DNA of 64,000 bases from Vibrio cincinnatiensis DSM 19608 (GTDB lineage: Bacteria > Pseudomonadota > Gammaproteobacteria > Enterobacterales > Vibrionaceae): contig NZ_FUXB01000012.1 in the NCBI RefSeq assembly GCF_900167345.1, positions 62,001-126,000 of the forward strand, read 5' to 3'. The position numbers and the translations under genes were made by a program. Below the pieces are notes generated by a model. The model did not search any database. It was not told the DNA's origin and saw only the letters and a list, made by a program, of their open reading frames with translations. Of this stretch, positions 27,751 through 37,273 are shown in pieces; within the stretch, counting starts at the first letter, position 1, and each line of letters opens with the position of its first letter.

Positions 27751-28972
27751 CCGTGACCTCCGATGGATGACTCACTGATCCAAGCGTCAAATTTAAGTTT
27801 TGGGAGAAACTCGCTTGTAACTGTTGAACCGCTAACTGGGTATCAGCGGCTTGAGTCACCGCGCGCACCACAGCGACACTGGTAACACCACAATTCACAA
27901 CGGACTGGATATTACTCAAATCAATTCCCCCAATAGCAACACTTGGCATGCCTTGCTTTTCTCCATAAGGCATGGTGTTGAGTAACTGTTGATACAAAGC
28001 CAAGCGAACTAAGCCTTGCGGCTTAGAAGGCATTTGTTTCGTGGTGGTGGGAAAGATATGCCCAAGGGCAATATAGCTGGGCTGAAACTGCTGAGCATAA
28101 AGCAATTCAAAGTAGCCATGGCTGGATAACCCTAAGCGAATATCAGCCTTGGCAAGCGCTTGAATATCGGCCGTTTGTAAATCCTCTTGCCCAAGATGGA
28201 CGCCAAATGCGCCATGTTTTATCGCCAATTGCCAATAGTCATTAATAAACACTTGCGCCTGATACTGCCGCCCTAATGCAATGGCTTGGATAATTTGCGG
28301 TTCTAAGTTCAGTTGCTGCGGATGTTTAATTCTCAACTGAACGGTTTTAACCCCAAGTTGCAGTAATCTATCAACCCAACCAACATCATCCACCACAGGG
28401 TATAGCCCTAAACTCTCCTTCTGTAATGGTGGAAATGCGAGTGTTCGAAAGGCATTGGCAGAAAATAAATAAGGAACCGGAAAATCTTGATACTCGGTCG
28501 GCCATGTTTCACGTGAAACCTTTAATGCAGCTCGCGCAAGTGTCAAGGCATCATGCAGAGGGAAATCCAAACTCAATGCCGCCATTAACCAAGCAAGGTG
28601 TCGCCACGCTTGTGGCGGCTCCAAAACCGAAACAGAGGTGAGCCCATAGTGAACCCCTTGTTGTTGCCAAAAATCAGCGACTTTACCTTGGACATGGCCA
28701 CCAATAGTAATGCTATTCTCGTCCACTTCTGGGTTTGAAGTGGATGAAAAATAACGTATCACACGCTCATTCGCACCTTGGGGTTGATCAATATGAGCAA
28801 AGAGATCGCAAGAGAAAGAGGAAGTGGTATCAGCAACAAGCTGCAACGATGGCGTTGGGCTTACACCCAACACCACCGATTCAATCGCAAATCCTTGTTG
28901 CTGAGCAAGCCGTAAAACTTGCTGCACCTCTCCCGTCAGCGCAATACAATGCGAGGGGATCAGTAACTTCAC
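27737..28972 (-). CDS. thiE: Thiamine phosphate synthase ThiE with an extra N-terminal domain
   Basis: 411 aa, about twice the usual ThiE. Residues about 188-411 are the ThiE TIM barrel that joins thiazole phosphate and HMP diphosphate (GLYPVVDDVGWVDRLLQ, TVQLRIK, FINDYWQLA, GVHLGQEDL, GLSSHG, PSYIALGHIFPTTTK, VAIGGI). Residues 1 to about 185 are a separate domain. Its segment GKVADFWQQQGVHYGLTSVSV with WLMAALSLDFPLHDALTLARAAL vaguely recalls the end of an HMP-kinase (ThiD) fold, but no kinase motif is seen. The start is GTG 28972: GAGGAG 7 nt upstream, 4 nt after the thiC stop. A parS site lies at 28505-28520. Confidence 0.93.
   Translation of the reverse strand: MKLLIPSHCIALTGEVQQVLRLAQQQGFAIESVVLGVSPTPSLQLVADTTSSFSCDLFAHIDQPQGANERVIRYFSSTSNPEVDENSITIGGHVQGKVADFWQQQGVHYGLTSVSVLEPPQAWRHLAWLMAALSLDFPLHDALTLARAALKVSRETWPTEYQDFPVPYLFSANAFRTLAFPPLQKESLGLYPVVDDVGWVDRLLQLGVKTVQLRIKHPQQLNLEPQIIQAIALGRQYQAQVFINDYWQLAIKHGAFGVHLGQEDLQTADIQALAKADIRLGLSSHGYFELLYAQQFQPSYIALGHIFPTTTKQMPSKPQGLVRLALYQQLLNTMPYGEKQGMPSVAIGGIDLSNIQSVVNCGVTSVAVVRAVTQAADTQLAVQQLQASFSQNLNLTLGSVSHPSEVTDVIG
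28505..28520. other. parS: parS centromere site 3 (inside thiE)
   Basis: TGTTTCACGTGAAACC fits NGTTNCACGTGAAACN fully and the 16-bp palindrome at 15 of 16 positions. It encodes Val-Ser-Arg-Glu-Thr, the same peptide as the site in thiH. Confidence 0.88.
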
Positions 28973-28976
28973 AAGC

Positions 28977-30932
<1,956 letters not shown>

Positions 30933-31027
30933 TTAGGGATAAATGCTTGGCGGAAAGATGCGACAAGAGGGGATGACAAATAGGAGATGGATGAATAGAA
31001 GGATAGATAGACATCCAGATTGTCTTC

Positions 31028-31112
31028 TCTTGTTCCCTTCGCAGGTTCTAGCCTGATCAGGTTCAACGGATCCCGAATTAACGGTCTCAGCCTTATGGCA
31101 CTCCGACAAGTG
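31028..31112 (-). ncRNA. TPP riboswitch (thi-box) of the thiCEFSGH operon
   Basis: On the minus strand the leader has the closing stem CTTGT/ACAAG (31029-31033 with 31106-31110). Inside it lie the conserved GGAGTGCC, the pyrimidine-sensing GGCTGAGACC, and GTTGAACCTGATCAGG with CGAAGGGAACAAG, which is the thi-box. It binds thiamine diphosphate and shuts off the operon. The roughly 117-nt expression platform before thiC has no obvious terminator, so control is more likely through the AAGGA ribosome-binding site. Confidence 0.95.
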
Positions 31113-31168
31113 AGGCTTAGGATACAATATTCATCAAATTAAGCAATGTGAACTCAACGTTAAAATGG

Positions 31169-32533
31169 TTAATCTTTATCCTTTTTTTTGCTGCTCATCA
31201 CTTGCCCAAGCGTTTCAGCAATACGTTCTGGTTGATAAGGGTATAACCGCTTTGCTACCGCAATTTTCTGTGACCCATAAATACCAGAATGGCCACTCGC
31301 GTAATAAGCAATAAAACAAACTAATGCAAAATAGATCAAATGATCGGCACCAAAGAGTTCAACCCCCATAATAATACAAGCTAACGGGGTGTTGGCGGCC
31401 GCCGCAAAAACCGCCAAAAATCCTAAAGCGGCAAATAATTCAACCGGCGCACCAAATAACCAAGCAAGAAAATTACCTAATGTGGCCCCAATAAAAAATA
31501 ATGGCGTGACCTCTCCCCCTTTAAATCCAGCCGCTAATGTTATGGCCGTTAAAAGAAGTTTGATAATCCAACTGTTCCACTCAGCCCCCCCCACTTCAAA
31601 TGCAGAAGTAATACTGACACCACCTTCTCGGCTAGGGTAAACCCCCAATCCAAGGTAATCATGATTACCGATCAGCGTCGCCAAGAGGATGATCAAGACT
31701 CCCCCCACAAACACTATCGTATAAGGGTTGCGTAACCATCGAGTGAAGAAAATTTTTAGCCCAGCCGTCAATTCACTAAACAATAAGCCAGCCAACCCAA
31801 AGAGAACTCCCGCCACAAGAATTTTCCCTGTGAGGATAAAATCAATAGAAATCGGATTTTGAAATAAGGTATTAAATTCTGCGAAGCCAATATTGTAATG
31901 CGTATGATGGGCACCAACGGCACTACAAACCACATCCGCTAAAATGGCGGCGATCAGCGCGGGTAATAAAGCTTGGTATTTAATGCGGCCAACCGCTAAC
32001 ACTTCTACCGCAAAAATAGCACCAGCAAAAGGGGTACCAAAAACCGATCCAAATCCGGCCGCAATCCCAGCAACAAGAATCGATCGATGATCTGAGTCAT
32101 CAAGATGAAAAACGCGACTAAACCAAGCAGAAACCGCCCCGCCGATTTGTACTGCGGTTCCCTCCCTCCCTGCCGAGCCCCCAAATAGATGGGTCACGAC
32201 CGTTGCCAGCAAGACAAAAACACTCATACGAAATGGAATTTTTTGATCTGAATTATGTACCTGTTCAATAATCAAATTATTACCACGTTCAGAGACGCTT
32301 CCCCACTGACGATAGATAAAGACCAGTACTAGCCCAGCAAAAGGTAAGAGGTAGAGTAAAAAGGAATGTTCAATTCTCGCCTGAGTGGCAGCCTCTAAGG
32401 CCCATAAGAAAAAAGCATTCATCAGACCAACCAGAATGGCAACTGGGGTCACAAGTAATGTCCAACGCAACGTTTGGAATAAAACGTGCGGTAAATGCTC
32501 TAAAGATCTCGAATACAAAAGATACACTCTCAA
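31169..32533 (-). CDS. CLC-family anion antiporter, fluoride (CLC-F) type
   Basis: Inner-membrane CLC protein, 454 aa, about 10-12 hydrophobic helices. It lacks the chloride-channel GSGIP motif and instead has SERGNNLIIEQVH at about 81-93. The second motif is GGSAGREGTAVQIGG (about 118-132) rather than GREGP. These features match the fluoride/proton antiporter branch (EriC-F type), which protects cells from fluoride. VFGTPFAGAIFAVEVL and GFKGGEVTPLFFIGATLGN are standard CLC segments. A Lys/Asp-rich tail ends the protein. It has no clear riboswitch upstream. Confidence 0.88.
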   Translation of the reverse strand: MRVYLLYSRSLEHLPHVLFQTLRWTLLVTPVAILVGLMNAFFLWALEAATQARIEHSFLLYLLPFAGLVLVFIYRQWGSVSERGNNLIIEQVHNSDQKIPFRMSVFVLLATVVTHLFGGSAGREGTAVQIGGAVSAWFSRVFHLDDSDHRSILVAGIAAGFGSVFGTPFAGAIFAVEVLAVGRIKYQALLPALIAAILADVVCSAVGAHHTHYNIGFAEFNTLFQNPISIDFILTGKILVAGVLFGLAGLLFSELTAGLKIFFTRWLRNPYTIVFVGGVLIILLATLIGNHDYLGLGVYPSREGGVSITSAFEVGGAEWNSWIIKLLLTAITLAAGFKGGEVTPLFFIGATLGNFLAWLFGAPVELFAALGFLAVFAAAANTPLACIIMGVELFGADHLIYFALVCFIAYYASGHSGIYGSQKIAVAKRLYPYQPERIAETLGQVMSSKKKDKD

Positions 32534-32764
32534 TAGTTATGCATACAAAAAGTGGGTTCAGTTTAGCACTGAATGCTTAAAGAGAAAGAAAGCTCTTTTA
32601 TCTACATCGGTCAAGATAAATAACGATGACAGATAAAATTGAGCAGGTACTTCCCTTACTTTTATCCATAAAAATAAAAGGTTACAGGAGTCACTTTCCT
32701 TTATAAAACCATCCACATCAATCGTGATGAACGGCAATCTTACGTTCAATGCCTCAACTCAACA

Positions 32765-32804
32765 TAAATAAAGCTGCACACATTGGTTAACGCAATGTGT
32801 GCAG
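32765..32804 (-). terminator. Terminator of the NifU-like / GGGtGRT operon
   Basis: A 12-bp perfect stem CTGCACACATTG / CAATGTGTGCAG with a 7-nt loop lies 10 nt after the stop at 32815. On the minus strand it is followed by a T-rich tract (CTTTATTTATG). Confidence 0.82.
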
Positions 32805-32814
32805 TGACCATCAC

Positions 32815-33810
32815 TCAGTAAGATTGCTCAATCGCAACGGCTATCGCTACGGTTGCTCCGACCATAGGATTATTGCCCATGCCAATTAACCCCATCATTT
32901 CCACATGCGCAGGAACTGAAGAAGAACCAGCAAACTGGGCATCACTGTGCATTCTTCCCATGGTATCCGTCATGCCATAAGAGGCAGGCCCAGCCCCGAC
33001 GTTATCAGGGTGTAAGGTTCGACCGGTTCCTCCCCCGGAAGCCACAGAAAAATACGGTTGATTGCACTCCATCCGTTCTTTTTTATAAATCCCCGCGACC
33101 GGATGCTGAAAACGCGTTGGGTTGGTCGAATTTCCAGTAATAGAAACATCCACGTTTTCTCGATGCATAATAGCGACACCTTCACGAACATCATCTGCGC
33201 CATAGCAAAGAATCTCCCCTCGTGCAGAGGAAGAAAACCGCTTACGAAGCACTTCTTGTAATTCACCTGAAGTATAATCAAACTGAGTTTGAATATAGGT
33301 AAAGCCATTCACCCGAGAGATTAAATACGCCGCATCTTTTCCTAACCCATTTAAAATGACTTTTAATGGCTGCTTTCGCACTTTATTAGCATTCAACGCA
33401 ATTTTTATTGCCCCTTCTGCCGCCGCAAAGGATTCATGACCCGCTAGAAAACAGAAACACTGGGTCTGCTCATTAAGCAAGCGAGCAGCAAGGTGCCCAT
33501 GCCCTAAACCTACTTGTCGCTGCTCAGCAACAGAGCCGGGAATACAAAACGCCTGTAAACCTTCACCAATATCATCCGCAGCGAGACTCGCTGTTTTTGC
33601 CCCTTTTTTTAAAGCAATCGCCGCACCCAGTGCATAAGCCCACTGAGCATTATCAAAAGCTATCGTTTGGGTTTCTCTAACCATCGCCCTAGGGTCAACA
33701 TGATGTGCTAGACAAAATTGCTCCGCTTCCTCAAGAGAATGCCACCCATACTGGTTAAGCGTTTGCTGTATTTTCTTCTCACGACGATCATAATTTTCAA
33801 ATTTAGGCAT
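32815..33810 (-). CDS. GGGtGRT protein (function unknown)
   Basis: 331 aa, soluble, no signal peptide. The signature SGGGTGRTLHPDNVGAGPASYG sits at about 258-279 (shown here as the known GGGtGRT family motif), followed by a small-residue-rich end (GLIGMGNNPMVGATVAIAVA). Other conserved-looking blocks are GLGHGHLAARL (about 101-111), FLAGHESFAAAEGAIK (about 121-136) and LCYGADDVREGVAIMHREN. I know this as a family named after its motif, often next to a NifU-like scaffold; no biochemical role is known to me. A strong GAGGAGG site precedes ATG 33810, 45 nt after the scaffold gene. Confidence 0.82.
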   Translation of the reverse strand: MPKFENYDRREKKIQQTLNQYGWHSLEEAEQFCLAHHVDPRAMVRETQTIAFDNAQWAYALGAAIALKKGAKTASLAADDIGEGLQAFCIPGSVAEQRQVGLGHGHLAARLLNEQTQCFCFLAGHESFAAAEGAIKIALNANKVRKQPLKVILNGLGKDAAYLISRVNGFTYIQTQFDYTSGELQEVLRKRFSSSARGEILCYGADDVREGVAIMHRENVDVSITGNSTNPTRFQHPVAGIYKKERMECNQPYFSVASGGGTGRTLHPDNVGAGPASYGMTDTMGRMHSDAQFAGSSSVPAHVEMMGLIGMGNNPMVGATVAIAVAIEQSY

Positions 33811-33855
33811 CTTCGCCTCCTCAATAATTTATCGCTTTATCAATAGGATCAACCA

Positions 33856-34548
33856 CTATTGCTGACGTGGGTTAATGATTTTCCGAGCTTCATCAAATCG
33901 ACCATAAGTTCCTGAAGCGGCTTGTAATGCCTTATCGGCAGCCTCTCCCTCTTGAATTAAAAGCATCATTTTTCCTAAGTTAACGTATTGATAACCGATA
34001 ATTTCATCCTGTTCGTCAAGAGCTAAAGATTGAATATACCCTTCGGCCATTTCCAAATATCTCGGCCCTTTTTGCTTTGTGCCATAGTGCGTTCCTACCG
34101 CACTACGCAAGCCTTTACCCAGATCTTCTAAACCAGCACCAATGGGTAATCCCCCTTCAGAAAAAGCGGTTTGAGTACGCCCATAAGCAAACTGCAAAAA
34201 AATTTCACGCATTGCGACATTAATGGCATCACACACTAAATCGGTATTCATCGCTTCTAACAGCGTTTTACCCACCAATATTTCAGAAGCCATCGCGGCT
34301 GAGTGTGTCATGCCTGAGCAACCAATCGTTTCGATCAATGCTTCTTCAATAATGCCAGATTTAACATTTAGGGTAAGTTTTGCTGCCCCTTGCTGCGGAG
34401 CACACGTTCCAACCCCATGGCTCACACCAGAAAGCATAATCACCTCTTTCGGTGATACCCATTGACCTTCAACGGGAATAGGGGCAGAGGGGTGAACATG
34501 TCCCTGAGCAATAGGGCACATAGACTGAACTTCAGAGGTGTAGATCAT
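33856..34548 (-). CDS. NifU/IscU-like iron-sulfur scaffold protein
   Basis: 230 aa. The core resembles the NifU/IscU scaffold fold: cysteines at 49 (GVGTCAPQQGAAKLTL), 77 (ETIGCSGMTHSAAMASEIL) and 106 (LVCDAINVAMREI) lie at spacings like the three cluster ligands of IscU. The usual Asp after the first Cys is replaced. The N-terminus adds Cys11 and a His/Pro-rich stretch, and the C-terminal 90 residues are not part of IscU. It precedes the GGGtGRT gene, with which it probably forms a two-gene operon. The AGGAG site before ATG 34548 is good. Confidence 0.8.
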   Translation of the reverse strand: MIYTSEVQSMCPIAQGHVHPSAPIPVEGQWVSPKEVIMLSGVSHGVGTCAPQQGAAKLTLNVKSGIIEEALIETIGCSGMTHSAAMASEILVGKTLLEAMNTDLVCDAINVAMREIFLQFAYGRTQTAFSEGGLPIGAGLEDLGKGLRSAVGTHYGTKQKGPRYLEMAEGYIQSLALDEQDEIIGYQYVNLGKMMLLIQEGEAADKALQAASGTYGRFDEARKIINPRQQ

Positions 34549-34628
34549 TGCTTAACTCCTAATTGAGGTATAGGACTGCAATGAGTAAAAGAATTTAGCG
34601 GTTGATGCGCTGCATAAATACACACAAC

Positions 34629-34643
34629 AAGAGTTAAACTCTT
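34629..34643. promoter_or_regulatory. Perfect inverted repeat, candidate operator of the NifU-like operon
   Basis: AAGAGTT-A-AACTCTT, two perfect 7-bp arms around one base, 80 bp upstream of the NifU-like start. The binding protein is unknown. Confidence 0.4.
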
Positions 34644-34845
34644 ATTACTATTGCATATATACAGACGTCATCAGCTTTAAAGCGGTTTAGCACAACGTGC
34701 TTGGTGGAACATCATCACCATAATTGAGGCTACGCTCGATGAGCCCAAAAATCAACCCCAAATAGGGAGCGTATATCATCTTTGAAAATGAAAAGGCCCT
34801 CGATGGATTGCTCTTTCCGATACGAGTTCTTTCTTATTGCAATTT

Positions 34846-34861
34846 TGTGAACACGATTACT
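34846..34861 (+). promoter_or_regulatory. Possible CRP site upstream of the alpha-amylase gene
   Basis: TGTGA-ACACGA-TTACT has a perfect left half and 3 of 5 bases in the right half. It is about 108 bp before the start codon. CRP control would fit a maltodextrin-degrading enzyme. Confidence 0.45.
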
Positions 34862-34961
34862 TTTTGTAGAGGCAAGAATCACTTGCTAAGTGGTCAACCG
34901 CTCGGATTGTATAGGGCCTATTTTGTTATAAATAAGCTATTTCATTCGGGAGAAGGACATC

Positions 34962-37052
34962 ATGAAAAAAACCATTCTTGCACTCTCTATCGGGGTACTC
35001 AGCGCTTGTAGCCAGCTTCCAGAAGAGGCTCTGTTGCTGACCATCGATAACCAAAAAACCGCGTTTAAGCCTAACGCGCAAGGCTTACTCATTGCCGAAC
35101 AAAAGATAGATAAAGGGAGCTATACCCTTTCCATTTCGGATGCGGCACAAACCTGCGGAACGCACTTTGCATTAAGTGACGAGGAACGAATTAAATTTAA
35201 CCAACCGCTCAATATGGACAATTGCGCACAAGAATCCGCCATCCCTCTTAGAATTTTTAGAGCCAACACATACCAATTTGAGCTGAACCCGAAAACCAAT
35301 CAGCTGATGGTTAAAATCAAGCCACAAACGAGTGCAACATCCAACTTTATGTCAACTTGCCCAGTGGCGAGTGACACCCCAAAAACGATCAATGTGAGTC
35401 AAACCTTTGCCAATGGCAGCGTAATACGAGATGCACTAACAGGGCAAACTACTACGGTCAATGATGGTCATATCACGCTGCAACCCGGAACGACGAGCCA
35501 AGGCCTCTTATTGCTGGAAGAGGTAGAAGCGGCACCACTCGCGCCTTTTAGCTGGGATAATGCGATTGTCTATTTTGTCATGACGGACCGTTTTTATAAT
35601 GGCAACCCAGAAAATGACCACAGTTATGGACGTAGCAAAGATAATCAGCAAGAGATAGCAACCTTCCACGGCGGTGATTTAGCCGGTTTAACAAAAAAAC
35701 TCGATTATATTGAATCACTCGGTGTTAACGCGATTTGGATTACTTCACCATTAGAGCAGATCCACGGTTGGGTTGGCGGTGGTGATAAAGGCGATTTCAA
35801 ACATTACGGTTATCACGGTTATTATCATCAAGACTGGACCAAACTTGATGCCAATATGGGCACCGAAGAAGAGCTACGTACCTTTGTTGATACTGCGCAC
35901 CAAAAAGGTATTCGCATCATTTGGGATGTGGTGATGAACCATACTGGCTATGCCACTCTGGCGGATATGCAAACATTCGGGTTTGGTAAACTTTACCTAG
36001 ATGATCAGGAAGCAAAGAAAATCTTGGGTGAAAAATGGACCGATTGGCAGCCTAAATCTGGGCAAAGCTGGCACAGCTTTAATGATTACATCAACTACCG
36101 AGATAGCCAAGCTTGGGAAAAATGGTGGGGGAAAGCGTGGATTCGTACCGATATCGGTAACTATGATACCCCTGGGTATAACGACATCACCATGTCATTA
36201 AACTATCTGCCTGATCTCAAAACGGAATCAACCCAAAAAACAGGGCTACCCAACTTTTTCCATAATAAAGACACTGGCGCACAAGATGAATTAAAGACGC
36301 CTCGTGAACATTTAATCACTTGGCTCTCAGATTGGGTAAGAGAGTATGGTATTGATGGCTTTAGAGTCGACACCGCAAAACACGTTGAAATGGAAGCATG
36401 GGATCAGCTCAAAACAAGTGCGAGCCAAGCTTTGGCTGAATGGAAACAGAACCATCCTGATAAAGCCTTAGATGATCTACCTTTTTGGATGACCGGAGAA
36501 GTATGGGCTCATGGGGTAGTAAAAACGCCTTATTTTGATCATGGGTTCGATTCTATTATCAACTTCGAGTTCCAATCCGAAGTGGCCCCTAAAGCACTCA
36601 CATGCTTTGCTCACCTTGATAGAGACTATAAACGCTATGCCGAGAGCATTAACAACGATCCTGAGTTCAATGTCCTCAGCTACCTCTCTTCGCATGATAC
36701 CGCGCTATTCTGGGCCGCTCGGAGCCGTAGCATTGATGATCAAAAACGAGCCGCTAATGCATTAATGCTGGCACCCGGCGCGGTACAGATCTACTACGGT
36801 GATGAAATTGCTCGTGATTTTGGACCAACAGGATCAGACTCCCACCAAGGTACTCGCTCATCGATGCCATGGGAGGCAATTGAAGGAGAACGGCTAGAAT
36901 TACTCAACCACTGGCAAAAACTGGGTGAATTTCGCCAACGCCACCCAGCCGTTGCAAAGGGTAAGCATATCACTCGTCAACAAGAGGGATATTATGCCTT
37001 TGAACGTCAATACCAAGATGACAAAGTATTGATTGTGTATACGGGTGAATAA
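34962..37052 (+). CDS. malS: Periplasmic alpha-amylase, MalS-like (GH13)
   Basis: Starch and maltodextrin hydrolase exported from the cytoplasm. The 696-aa product starts with a signal peptide ending in a lipobox (GVLSAC, Cys16), so it may be a lipoprotein, unlike soluble E. coli MalS. An N-terminal beta-rich region (about 20-190) precedes the GH13 barrel. Barrel motifs are DVVMNHTGY, GFRVDTAKH (nucleophile Asp470), MTGEVWAHG (acid Glu513) and YLSSHDTALF (Asp579). The insertions and overall length resemble MalS. GGGAGAAGG is the ribosome-binding site. A terminator follows; no other mal gene is near. Confidence 0.9.
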   Translation: MKKTILALSIGVLSACSQLPEEALLLTIDNQKTAFKPNAQGLLIAEQKIDKGSYTLSISDAAQTCGTHFALSDEERIKFNQPLNMDNCAQESAIPLRIFRANTYQFELNPKTNQLMVKIKPQTSATSNFMSTCPVASDTPKTINVSQTFANGSVIRDALTGQTTTVNDGHITLQPGTTSQGLLLLEEVEAAPLAPFSWDNAIVYFVMTDRFYNGNPENDHSYGRSKDNQQEIATFHGGDLAGLTKKLDYIESLGVNAIWITSPLEQIHGWVGGGDKGDFKHYGYHGYYHQDWTKLDANMGTEEELRTFVDTAHQKGIRIIWDVVMNHTGYATLADMQTFGFGKLYLDDQEAKKILGEKWTDWQPKSGQSWHSFNDYINYRDSQAWEKWWGKAWIRTDIGNYDTPGYNDITMSLNYLPDLKTESTQKTGLPNFFHNKDTGAQDELKTPREHLITWLSDWVREYGIDGFRVDTAKHVEMEAWDQLKTSASQALAEWKQNHPDKALDDLPFWMTGEVWAHGVVKTPYFDHGFDSIINFEFQSEVAPKALTCFAHLDRDYKRYAESINNDPEFNVLSYLSSHDTALFWAARSRSIDDQKRAANALMLAPGAVQIYYGDEIARDFGPTGSDSHQGTRSSMPWEAIEGERLELLNHWQKLGEFRQRHPAVAKGKHITRQQEGYYAFERQYQDDKVLIVYTGE

Positions 37053-37075
37053 CTTCGTTGCATCGTAAAAACCGT

Positions 37076-37102
37076 AAGGGAAGCCAAATGCTTCCCTTTT
37101 TT
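37076..37102 (+). terminator. Rho-independent terminator of the alpha-amylase gene
   Basis: A 9-bp stem AAGGGAAGC / GCTTCCCTT with a 5-nt loop followed by TTTTTT, 24 nt after the stop codon. Confidence 0.92.
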
Positions 37103-37273
37103 ATTTATAACTCATGCTCCCACCCTGTTTTTATTCCCGTTTTGTTCATTCCTCACATTTCACTCTTTGCCTCACCAGTACATTGCGGTATGGTCAATAT
37201 CACCCATTCACGTAGCCATGCTCGTCAATGATAGAAAAATAATCATAGCAATCACAATCAGGTATTACAGCAC

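Larger units (their letters stand above)
34549..34961. promoter_or_regulatory. Divergent region between the NifU-like operon and the alpha-amylase gene
   Basis: 413 bp without a gene. It contains a 15-bp inverted repeat AAGAGTTAAACTCTT at 34629-34643, near the NifU-like operon, and a CRP-like site at 34846-34861 near the amylase gene. Several A+T-rich stretches could hold promoters (for example TATAAATAAG near 34928), but I cannot assign start sites. Confidence 0.6.

Noticed and set aside
30933-31127. 64-codon frame over the thiC leader
   Set aside because: It coincides with the TPP riboswitch; structure, not coding, explains the sequence.
32640-32720. Possible fluoride riboswitch upstream of the CLC gene (GGATGG ... 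GTGACTCCTG on the minus strand)
   Set aside because: The spacing between the two blocks is too short and the middle AAC segment and the first stem are missing, so the pseudoknot cannot form. An Infernal scan would settle it.
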